From NCBI GenBank assembly GCA_949987705.1, contig OX465282.1:98630070-98694069 (forward strand): a stretch of 64,000 nucleotides of DNA. Reading direction: 5' to 3'. The stretch is from Thereva unica. Its lineage: Eukaryota; Arthropoda; Insecta; Diptera; Therevidae. A model generated the notes under the pieces. That model did not search any database. It was not told the origin of the DNA and saw nothing but the letters and a program-made list of their open reading frames with translations. Positions 54,722-64,000 of the stretch are shown here, one piece after another. A program made the translations under genes and the position numbers. The number at the start of each line of letters is the position of its first letter. Within the stretch, counting starts at the first letter, position 1.

Positions 54722-57700
54722 TAGTAAAATTATGCATATTATGATGAATAAACTGGCTTTGTTGAGCAGGGGCTTTACATGTATTTAAAAGCTCTGCTCA
54801 ACACATATACAGATAAATTAACTTTATTCATTCGGCATGCGCGCATCCCTTCCCAAATTATTTTGTTGAGTTTTTTCTGCGTTTGTTGCCGTTTTAACTA
54901 AAAAGAGGGGAAATGATAGAACAATATTTATAAAATTTGGCAACGAGGTGCGTAGAACTGTTCAAAGTTTTTGTGTCACGGAGTTTGAAAAGATCTATAC
55001 CACCCCACTTCAATCTTCATCCACAAAGTGCGCGAGGAACGTTCCTGGGAGCGAAGCGTCTAAACAGACAAAGGTACCACGATATATGGAAAATATTTCA
55101 GTTATTACAAAAATCAAATAGTGCTTGTATCAAGTCCGTCAGTAGACTCATTACTATAGTTCCTGCATCTGTTGTTGGCCTGAATTCTCTCAAAACGTAC
55201 TATATATCCGACACACTTTCCATTATATCTATGGCATATTACTAGCTGTTGGGCACAAAAGTTTTACTTCTAAAGGGTGGTATTAAGCACACTCGTTTTT
55301 TTTTGGCTGGGTGTCAAAACACTTTTTAGCTTGATTACTGCACCCTGCAACAGGCAACCTGTTGAACTTGTGCAAACGGTACTCCCTATAACTGTAAGCT
55401 ACAGGCCAGGGTATAGCAAAATAGGCCAAGTAAGTGTCCGCGGTACTTTTGGACCCAATGCCTCACCGAACAAGAAGAGGGTAAGTATCTACTCCAATAA
55501 TTTACCTTACCAAATTTCGAACACTTATGCACTTTCCATTTCTGAAGAATTTTATCACCACAGAGAATATTCAACGTTTCACAAAATTCCGTGCCACGTT
55601 GGCTTGTAGCAGAATAATTCTGTGAGTAAATACTCTTTTTCCACTCTCAAATCCTTCCACCACTCTTGTCATATTTGTTACAAACTAAAATCTTCGAGGA
55701 TGAAATGGGGGGGGGGGGCCTTCATCAGAAAGCTTTTGGGGCTGGCGTAAGCAAAGTACTCCTTAACATCCTTCAGAAAACCTTTTTTAGACTTTTAATG
55801 ATTTTCACGAGTTTTAAATCTGTTAGAAGATATTAAAAGGTGCCTCAAGTATTCTCGAGAAGGAAAATATCCTTTCCGCTTAATATCATTTAATACTCTT
55901 GTGAATTTAGCGGAAAAGCAATAAGCTAAGTAAAAAAACGTTATAAAATTGTAACAAGGAAAAACACTATATTTCCGGAAAAGAAGAATTTTTCCCTGAA
56001 CATTTCAGAAGTAATAATTGAAGAAATTTCTTATTATTGCTTCAGCTGCCATCGGATTAGTCACTATCGAACAATCTTCAAGGTGTCCTGCTGTCCTATC
56101 AGGAATTCTACAAAGTCTACAAATAGCCGGTCTCTACCCTTAAAAACTTTTTGGTGAATTTAAAAGTTTTTTTTTTCACAAGTATGACATAAGTCCTTAA
56201 AACTCTTCAAAAGTGTAAAAGTATAAAAAGTTTTTTCGTTCATTCCAAGGATTTACTTTGTTCTTCTTCCCAGTGACGTCACAGTTTCAACTAACGATTT
56301 TCTTCCCTTTTTTTTTCTTTTTAGAAAATTTAAATTTTTCTCGCCTCGATAAATTTTTTGGTGCCTTCACTTGAACTTAAAAGCAGACTTAAGAACTTTT
56401 GAATAATTTTTGTTTGTTTTTTATTTATGTAGGTACTTTTTTTAAGGTATGAAAATTAGTTTTTGACCAGTTTTTAAACAGTTTTCGCGTAGTAAAGGGA
56501 AAAGTTTTGTCATCACGTTCAAAATTTTAAGTAGAAATTTGAATATTTGAGGTAAAACTTCTTGTTTTTGGTGAAGTTTGAAGAATGTTTTTTTTATAAT
56601 TCTGCGGATTGTCAAAAAATAAAGGGTTATCTACGAAAAGGAGCTTATGATATCCTTCGGCTATGTCCATTTCGTAAGAGCTGGGCAAAGTATATGTATG
56701 TACAGTAGAAATGTGTATATATATGTATACAGGCTAATAAATGCTACGGATCTGTAGTGGCCTACCTGTACCGACCCACGTGTGTTACGCCCTGGTGCCT
56801 GTACAAAAAATAAAATTCTGAAAACCCTCTATACTCTACCGAAACACCGGGTAGGGGGGTTGTGCCGGCCACACGGTAAACGCTAGCTCGCCGGAAGGGT
56901 CGTGGGGTGTGTGGCCGGGCCGACGAAATCTGGTTCACCACTTACCTTTTCGCCGAAGAGACTTCTCATGTCCGACTACATCAGTGTGGCCCGCCACGCG
57001 CGCCATTTTCAGTTACCTCCAAATTTCTAGAATCTGAAAGGAAATAAAAAATAAACCCCGCAGAGAGAACCCAGCAGAGGAAACTCGCCTCAACCATCCT
57101 GCAAAAATTTTGTATATCAAATTAGCCTATCATTAAAAGACAGGTAAGTTCATGTAAGATTCCAGGCTTACCAAGATTATATTTTTACGTAATTGGTTAA
57201 CAGAAATTTACAAAGAATTCCCAACGGGGCAGTTAAAGTGTACGAATGTTTATTGGAGGTGTAACAATATAACAACCAGTGTACTGGGGAGGAACCACAG
57301 AACTCAAACAGGTGAGAGGTGCCGGTGCACACACTACCAGATGATTTAATACACGCCGGACTAGAGGACAACGACGATTTGGCCAAAGCGTAGTGTCAAA
57401 CGTACCAGTGTCAGCGTCAACCTGCCGACTATGAAAGCAAACACTACGAAAACTCCGATCAAAACTCAACACTCCTCGATGAGTACCATAACTTCCCACC
57501 AGGAACAAATAGAAAGTGTGTTTGCAACTAAAATTGTGTAACTATTCAACCAAATGACAATATATGTATATATAACTGTACCAAAATGAACACATATGTA
57601 ACACAAAAACCTGAAATCGATTTATATTTACTAACAATAAAAGCTAAATAAATAAAAAAAACGATATGACATCTAGTCTTCCCAACTAGCATTTTAAGTG

Positions 57701-57910
57701 GCAGATTCCAAGCCTTAGTGAATCGCCACCAAAATGTAGTTAAGGGCACGTTTTCCTTACTTTTCTTGCCACTATAATGTTGGCCATCACTTTAAAGTTT
57801 CTTTCGGAACGTATATGAAACGTGCCTATGGGAATTATATGCATCTTAATTTTAAAGTTCCAATCGAAGTACCAGAATAGTAACAAAACCGTTGCGGAAA
57901 GTCGTCGTCG
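54722..57910. other. Gene-poor stretch with a GC-rich island
   Basis: A hairpin GTTGAGCAGGGGCTTT/AAAGCTCTGCTCAAC lies at 54758-54799. ORFs at 54937-55245 and 55277-55609 are unrecognised; the second contains GGTAAGTATC near 55480 that could be a splice donor. 56750-57010 is GC-rich (GTGTGGCCGGGCCGACG and similar) against an AT-rich background; it could be an LTR or a CpG island, undecided. 55710 has a G run. Confidence 0.35.
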
Positions 57911-59454
57911 TTACACACCTCGGTTTGACACGTTTTTGCTACTAGATTATGACACATGAAGAATAAGAAACTTACTGATGCCGTGAGAGCCTTTTCTTGG
58001 CTTGTCTTAAAACATGGTCCTTTAAATTTTTTTCCATTTTGTTCAGGGTCCAATGGTTGTCGGCCATTTGGACAATTCTGAACAGGACGTCGATAATTCC
58101 CTGGAATGAATTGAATGGCTTCTTTTCCAAACTTTTGTCCTTCGATATCCCTGTCCATGAGTAATTTGTAAGAACTTCTTTGGTGAATATATGGTCTATT
58201 ATTTTATATGACACTTGGCTGCCAATTTCTTCCCCTGTAGTCCCGGCAATTCTCGATAGCTCGCTAGTCTGCAAATTTAAAAAAGAAAATAATGTACACG
58301 TAAGTAAGTGCTTATTTCTGTTATTGCATGACTACTTACCAGTTTTATTTTAAAGTCGACGTCATGTTTGATTTTATCATCAAACGAATTAATTTCGTCG
58401 CATGTAACCAACGGGAACTTTTGATCAAACAATTCTTTTTCTGTTTCCTTTTCTTTTTGATTTTGGTTTCCACTATTTGATCTTAACAGTTTATAAATAT
58501 TGTCCAAATGCACATTAATTTTCACCAACTCTGTCTTCAAAAACTGGATGTCTTGCTGCATTGCTGCGTTGGAGTCCAGTAGTTTTTGTAGTTGACTTGC
58601 CGGAATAGCTATTGTAGGATTAAGGTTTCCGTTGTGACTTTTTTCAACATAATCGTAATTAATAAACGAATCCGTTACGACGATGTCCTCAACGGTGTCG
58701 TTAATTCTTTCGTCAACGTCGAAGTTATCTGTTTCATTTACCGTATAGTTAACGATTTCGTTAGCGGTAGAATCTTTGTTATCGTTCCTTGATTGCATAG
58801 ATGGAAGGGGGAACAACTCTAAGTATTCCGCCGGAACTTGATCGCTTCCTTGCTTCCTTCTCCAGAATAACATTTCTATCTAGATTCTAGGACTACAATA
58901 TTCTGGGCCCCCGTTTTTTGCTTTTGTTGCAAATAATTTGAAAAGGAACTGCAAAAACGACATATTTACAAATTAAAATTTCGCTTTAAAGGTGGGTATG
59001 CTGGCAGTCCGAAATTTTTCTTTTTTTATAAAATTCAAGGTATTAAAAATGAAACCATAGACAGGTTTCGCCGAGTTCGTACAAAAATATTATGGGAACT
59101 GGAGTGTTCTTCCATTCCCGCTGAGTTAATTTTCGGAGCGACAACATACTTATTGCTAGTTTAAATAAAAACAAAAACTCACAGTTCTTCCGCGTCACTA
59201 TCCGCGCACTTTGAAAACATTTTTTCTAATTTTAGGGCTTCCTCAAAAGATTTAATATTTAATAATTTAACTACACAGTCGTAGCTGGCCCAAGAGTCTT
59301 CTGGAACGCTCCGAGAGTTACTTCTAAGAGATTCTCTTGCAGAGTGAAGGATGTCCTCAGGCCATTTTAAAATATTATTGTTCTCCCAAGTACTTGGGAC
59401 AGCGGTAAAGAGTATTCTACCCCTTTCCCGCGTTACCACAACTTTAAAACTCAT
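57911..59454 (-). pseudogene. DUF4806-domain gene, four exons, frame broken between exons 1 and 2
   Basis: Exon 1 (59454-59183) starts MSFKVVVTRERGRILFTAVP, has STWENNNILKWPEDI and EDSWASYDCVVKLL, and ends AGAACT|GTGAGT. Exon 2 (from TTTGCAG| at 58948, or later) to 58340 has a basic start (ICNKSKKRGPRIL), VPAEYLELFPLPS, a coiled-coil segment (SQLQKLLDSNAAMQQDIQFL, KTELVKINVHLDNIYKLL) and FPLVTCDEINSFDDKIK, then CTG|GTAAGT. Exon 3 (58268-57976) has LSRIAGTTGEEIGSQVSYKI, LTNYSWTGIS and FQGIIDVLFRIVQM, then CA|GTAAGT. Exon 4 (57941-57911) ends SKNVSNRGV. The FPL...W-G...F DUF4806 pattern is clear. Frames of exon 1 and the main exon 2 ORF disagree, and stops lie near 58870-58895. Either a pseudogene or an unresolved splice. 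DUF4806 function is unknown. Confidence 0.6.
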
Positions 59455-59951
59455 TAATTGCTACTTTGCGAACACAAATTTTAAATACGCACCTTATACC
59501 TGCAACTTGTTTGCTCTAATAACGATAAAGCGAACTTAACGTGCCGGTTGTCTCTCCAAAGTGGCGGTTGGGTGCATGAAGCCCCGTTTTTAACTTTATG
59601 GTAAACTAGCATAAAACCCGCGTGCCTTGCAACGCCTTTAAAAACTGTTTATTATGTGCAATGTTTTCCTTAAAAAAAACTAACAAAAAAGTCAGCTGTT
59701 ATTATCCCTAAAAAGGGTTTATTATAGTGCATTTTTTTAATAAATATGGTAAACAAATTACTGCGAATATCACCTCTCCTCAACAAATCTGCAAGTTTTA
59801 AAGTAGATTGGCATGTATATGTCATCAAGAAAAGTGACATTTTAGGGTTTGACGAACGTTCGTTAAGTTTGTTCGCCTATTTACGTGGATGTAAGAAATT
59901 ATGAAGCAATCACAAATGAATATTAAATAAAGTGAATTTCGAGTCATTCAT
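59455..59951. other. Upstream region of the DUF4806-like gene
   Basis: No ORF. Could hold its promoter; no TATA or initiator match that I would defend. Sequence is AT-rich from 59640. Confidence 0.3.
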
Positions 59952-61729
59952 TTCTACGTGATTATAGGGATGCACTGTCAAAATTTCAGCCGTATAGCTC
60001 CAACGGTTTGGAAAAACCCCATTTCACCCCCTTAGGGGATGAATTTCAAAAAATCGCTTCTTAGTGGATGTCCACGCCATTATAGGGATGCACTGTCAAA
60101 ATTTCAGCCCTATAGCTCCAGCGGTTTGGATAAACCCCATTTCACCCCCTTAGGGGATGAATTTCGAAAAATCGCTTTATAGAGGATGTCCACTCCATTA
60201 TAGAGATGCACTGTCCAAATTTCAGCCCTATAGCTTTAGCGGTTTGTAAAAACCCCATTTCACACCCTTAGGGGATGAATTTCGAAAAATCGCTCTTTAG
60301 TGGATGTAAACGTCATTATAGGGATGCACTGTCAAAATTTCAGCCGTATAGCTTTAGGGGTTTGTATAAACCCCATTTCACACCCTTAGGGGATGAATTT
60401 CGATAAATCGCTCTTTAGTGGATGTCCACGTCATTATAGGGATGCACTGTTAAAATTTTAATTCTATAGCTCCAGCGGTTTGAATAAACCCTATTTCACC
60501 CACTTAAGGGATGACTTTCGAAAAATTGCTTTATAGTGGATGTCCACGCCATTATAGAGATGCACTGTCAAAATTTCAGCCGTATAGCTCCAACGGTTTG
60601 TATAAACCCCATTTCACCCCCTTAGGGAATGAATTTCGAAAAATCGCTTTTTAGTGGATGTAAACGTCATTATAGGGATGCACTGTCAAACTTTCAGCCC
60701 TATAGCTCCAGCGGTTTGGGTAAACCCGCTTAGGGGATGAATTTCGAAAAATCGCTTCTTAGTGGATGTCCACGCCATTATAGGGATACACTGTAAAAAT
60801 TTCAGCCCTATAGCTCCAACGGTTTGGATAGACCCCATTTCACCCCCTTAGGGGATGAATTTCGAAAAATCGTTTCTTAGTGGATGTCCACGCCATTATA
60901 GGGATGCACTGTCAAAATTTCAGCCCTATAGCTCCAACGGTTTGGATAAACCCCATTTCACCCCCTTAGGGGATGAATTTCGAAAAATCGCTTTTTAGTG
61001 GATGTAAACGTCATTATAGGGATGCACTGTCAAAATTTCAGCCCTATAGCTCCAGCGGTTCGGGTAAACCCCATTTCACCCCCTTAGGGGATGAATTTCG
61101 AAAAATCGCTTCTTAGTGGATGTCCACGCCATTATAGGGATGCACTGTCAAAATTTCAGCCCTATAGCTCCAACGGTTTGGATAAACCGCATTTCACCCC
61201 TTAGGGGATGAATTTCGAAAAATCGCTTCTTAGTGGATGTCCACGCCATTATAGGGATGCACTGTCAAAATTTCAGCCCTATAGCTCCAACGGTTTGGAA
61301 AAACCCTATTTCACCCCCTTAGGGGATGAATTTCAAAAAATCGTTTTTTAGTGGATGTAAACGTCATTATAGGGATGCACTGTCCAAATTTCAGCCCTAT
61401 AGCTCCAGCGGTTTGGATAAACCCCATTTCACCCCCTTAGGGGATGAGTTTCGAAAAATCGCTTTTTAGTGGATGTCCACGCCATTATAGGGATGCACAG
61501 TCAAAATTTCAGCCCTTTAGCTTTAGCGGTTTAAGTTGTGCGTTGTCTGTCAGTCAGTTACTTTTTATACAATAGAAAAAAATCCCCTTGCAACTTATTG
61601 AACCCCATTTCACCCCCTTCAACCCTTTTGTTCTCCATAAAAAGTAGCCTATGTCCGTCTCCAAGGTCTAAACTATGTCTGTTGCAAATTTCATCAAAAT
61701 CGGTTTAGTGGTTTAGGCGTGAAAGCGTA

Positions 61730-61794
<65 letters not shown>

Positions 61795-61826
61795 GTTACT
61801 TTCGCATTTATAATATTAGTAAGGAT
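59952..61826 (+). repeat. Tandem-array element copy 2: 14 units of ~117 bp plus (GACA)n
   Basis: ATTATAGGGATGCACTGTCA-type units begin near 59961, 60079, 60196, 60313, 60433, 60550, 60669, 60777, 60894, 61012, 61131, 61248, 61365 and 61482. Each holds AAATTTCAGCCCTATAGCTC, CGGTTTGGATAAACCCCATT, CCTTAGGGGATGAATTTCGA and TTAGTGGATGTCCACGCC. A unique end follows with GTTTAGGCGTGAAAGCGTAA, (GACA)~16 at 61731-61795 and the terminus TTCGCATTTATAATATTAG. Each unit has a CCCCTTAGGGG palindrome. The same family in reverse is at 6853-10118. Confidence 0.9.
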
Positions 61827-61945
61827 TCTTGGAACTATTCAGTGGTTTTTGGAACTATACAGTGGCTTTGTAACTATACAGTGGTTTTTGGAACTATACA
61901 GTGGTTTTCCGAATTATAGAGTGGTTTTCGGAACTATAAACAGGC
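61827..61945 (+). repeat. Six ~19-20 bp tandem repeats
   Basis: GGAACTATACAGTGGTTTTT and variants, directly after the array terminus. Confidence 0.8.
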
Positions 61946-63713
61946 ATTTTCAGAATTTTATAGTTTTAGATTCTATACAGATCCAGTTGCTACGTGGCAA
62001 TAACTTTGCTTCAGGTAACTGCAACCATGCAGTACCATTTCAAAGTGACAAAAACTTTATGGTGGCAGTACCATATACCCGCCATTTCTTTTACAATTAA
62101 TCGGAAGAATTTTTTAAAATGAGCGAAAATGCTTTATAAAAAAGTACATATAAAACAATGTTTTTCGAATGAAAACCAATACGCAATTAAATGTTTATCA
62201 ATCTAGAAATCAAAAACTTTCTAAAAATGGAAAAAAACATTTTTTGCGAAAATGAAAAAATTTAGAATTTATTCCCTTTTTGTTCCCTTTTTTTATATTT
62301 TTAAGGCGCATTGTACTTTTTCGAAGTATAATATCCATATTTACGACATAATTTTGTTCCCAACAAGTTTAATTTATGAGGAACAATGTTCTGAACATAT
62401 AAAGGTTCCAAATTTAAAATACTCTTATGTCTTATTCCTCTTGAAAAATATATTCACACTTAAATAATCACAAATTTCTACAAGAATCCATTTTATATGT
62501 ATTGTTAAATTAATGCCAAAGTATTTATAAGAGTAAAGTATGTTTCAACAGGGATTGTTTTATGGTATTAGTACGAGGGTGGCATTTAAGTTCCAGATAC
62601 GATTTTGGGTGGTGTTTTTTACCATTTCGCAACGTTCGTGCCACGTGTCCGTCTATCGTCCCAATTACGAAACAAAAACGTACCCATTCTTTCCCCATTT
62701 CAGTGACGAAATCGTTTTTGGAGCGTAGCTGACACTTTGCCGTCGCTGGTAACTGCTACTTTATACTGACCATTCTTGGTGGCAGCCACGTTGTGGGATA
62801 CAAAAAATGCTAGTTTGGTGACCTCTGGTAACCAAATTGCTTCGGGGGCAGAATACGCACAGCTCCTAGAATCCTCAGCTATTTTTCCTCCACCAAGAAC
62901 AAGAACTGCCTAAAAGGGTAGGGAAATGTTGGGTGTAATGTACCTGGGGCCAGTTCACGCAATTCGACGTCGACTGAAAACGACACACTAAATGTCGTTT
63001 TGGGTTCACGCAAGTCGACGTTTTATGTTTGTCGTTTTAAAAGTGTCGTTAATCTTCTCGACGCCAAAGTTGGTGTCGAATTTTGCTTTTAGTATGTTAA
63101 AAAACTAGTTGTGGTACCAATTATCAGAAAAATTAAATTCAAATGGACCGAAGATAAGAAATGGATAACAAAAAGTATCTCAAATAAATAAAGTAAAAAA
63201 TTTCCAATTGTATTAAACATATTTTAGGTATGGCGAGGTTTTAAATATAACATCAAAAAAGCATTAGTGACAAATAAGAATTTTTCCATTTAACCCCATG
63301 TTATATAAACATTATGTTCGGAAGTGTCCCACATGCGAGATCATATGGATCTGGCTCTGGCAGCAGTAATCAAAATGTTCTTCCTCGATAAATAGACCTT
63401 TACAAGAAATAGTCTCATGGATGAATGAATGAAGCCAATTTCATTAGCTTTTTAAAAGATTCAAATTCTGAGAGTGGAAACAAAATTATTCCATCTAAGC
63501 CTACGGATCAAGCAGCTACTGCCAAAGTATGTTACGCTTCAATTAGCAACAGCAGAAAAATCAACATTTTTGTCTCCTGAAACACACATTATTCTTGAAG
63601 AAGAACTGCAGGAGAAGAAATAATTTCACACAATACTTCTTGCAGTTTTGAACGAGCAAAATGCTACGTGAACTACGTGAGAGTCGAAAAATAAAAAATA
63701 AAACTGCTCCAAG
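61946..63713. other. Gene-free stretch
   Basis: No supported gene. 62571 begins TACGAGGGTGGCATTTAAG, which resembles a mariner terminus, but no partner or transposase is seen. 62950 has GGGGCCAGTTCACGCAATTC, like a Harbinger terminus, also unpaired. Confidence 0.4.
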
Positions 63714-64000
63714 CAAGGACGTAGCCAGGGGAGGGGTTTTGGGGGTTCAAACCCCCCCCGAATGAAAAAAGACATCGCAGATAGCATGAAAAATTAAATA
63801 ATAATAAATAGTTTTTCTTCAATTGTATACTAAATTTGAGATAGGCAGAACACCATTCAAATCGCATTTTTTCTTCTTAGAAATACGTTTGGTGACAGCT
63901 ATGTATAGCGCGAACCAAACGAGATGAGGTTTCTCAAAAGGCTATTTTCCATGCGCAGTAGCATTCTTGGTACATTTCGAAGCGGAAATTTGAAAATACA
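63714..64000 (+). mobile_element. Left end of a Tip100-like hAT at the window edge
   Basis: CAAGGACGTAGCCAGGGGAG matches the CAGTGGCGTAGCCAGGGG-type hAT terminus and is followed by a GGGGGTTCAAACCCCCCCC stretch typical of that group's subterminal sequence. The other end lies outside the window. Confidence 0.5.

Noticed and set aside
56750..57130. Solo LTR
   Set aside because: It begins TGTAGTGG and is GC-rich, but no matching TG...CA borders, target duplication or second copy could be found.
59952..61495. A CRISPR-like array because of regular repeats
   Set aside because: Units are ~117 bp and contiguous with no unique spacers, in a eukaryotic TE context; satellite-like array.
62571..62760. 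Mariner element at TACGAGGGTGGC
   Set aside because: Only one terminus-like word; no inverted partner and no transposase text downstream.

Overview
The window is eukaryotic, AT-rich, and almost entirely built of transposable elements (TEs). The mix of families (Jockey/CR1/RTE/I-like LINEs, mariner with long inverted repeats, hAT, PIF/Harbinger with a MADF partner gene, a Helitron helicase, a tRNA-headed SINE, and a DUF4806-type host gene with GT-AG introns) points to an insect or close arthropod. The order cannot be fixed from the sequence. There is no bacterial, phage or CRISPR signal, and no gene that I can call an intact host gene with confidence.

Layout. 1-4452 is a Jockey-like LINE, damaged in ORF2. 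4453-12040 is a spliced hAT transposon on the minus strand (hAT-A) whose first exon was split by a second hAT (hAT-B, 6579-11576, 8-bp target duplication ATTATCAC). hAT-B carries a tandem-array element, which carries an unclassified insertion, which carries hAT-C, which carries a small hAT MITE and a Harbinger MITE dimer: a six-level nest in which nearly every step can be dated by its target duplication. 10217-11310 is a Harbinger deletion derivative keeping the MADF gene. 12057-14150 holds a Harbinger MITE, a direct repeat pair and a 536-bp inverted repeat. 14190-20772 holds a LINE scrap, a broken Harbinger transposase, a tRNA-SINE with an 18-bp target duplication, and a CR1-group LINE.

20773-24460 is AT-rich with two weak exon candidates. 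24461-27951 is a hAT shell filled with RTE and LINE fragments and MITEs. 28803-31996 is a Harbinger-type element split by a nearly intact Mutator-like transposon (28934-31692, a long ORF with one frameshift). 32000-34650 is repeats. 34660-37785 is a third LINE (LINE3), interrupted in frame by an 887-bp foldback MITE with TA duplication. 37790-43840 is LINE, SINE and MITE debris. 43872-46343 is a giant near-perfect palindrome with arms of about 820 bp. 49455-54721 is a Helitron on the minus strand, interrupted by a TA hairpin MITE and a mariner derivative, and ending in an apparently perfect tandem duplication of exactly 1,591 bp. 57911-59454 is a multi-exon DUF4806-like gene with a broken frame. 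59952-61826 is a 14-unit tandem array of ~117 bp units ending in a (GACA)n tract. A further hAT end lies at the right edge.

How the parts relate. The SINE shares both its 3' tail and an internal segment with LINE3, which suggests that LINE3 mobilises it and that the SINE body was made from LINE3. Two Harbinger MITE families form head-to-tail dimers joined by a single TTA/TAA. Two insertions can be checked against uninterrupted paralogous sites inside the same window. All alignments were made by eye.
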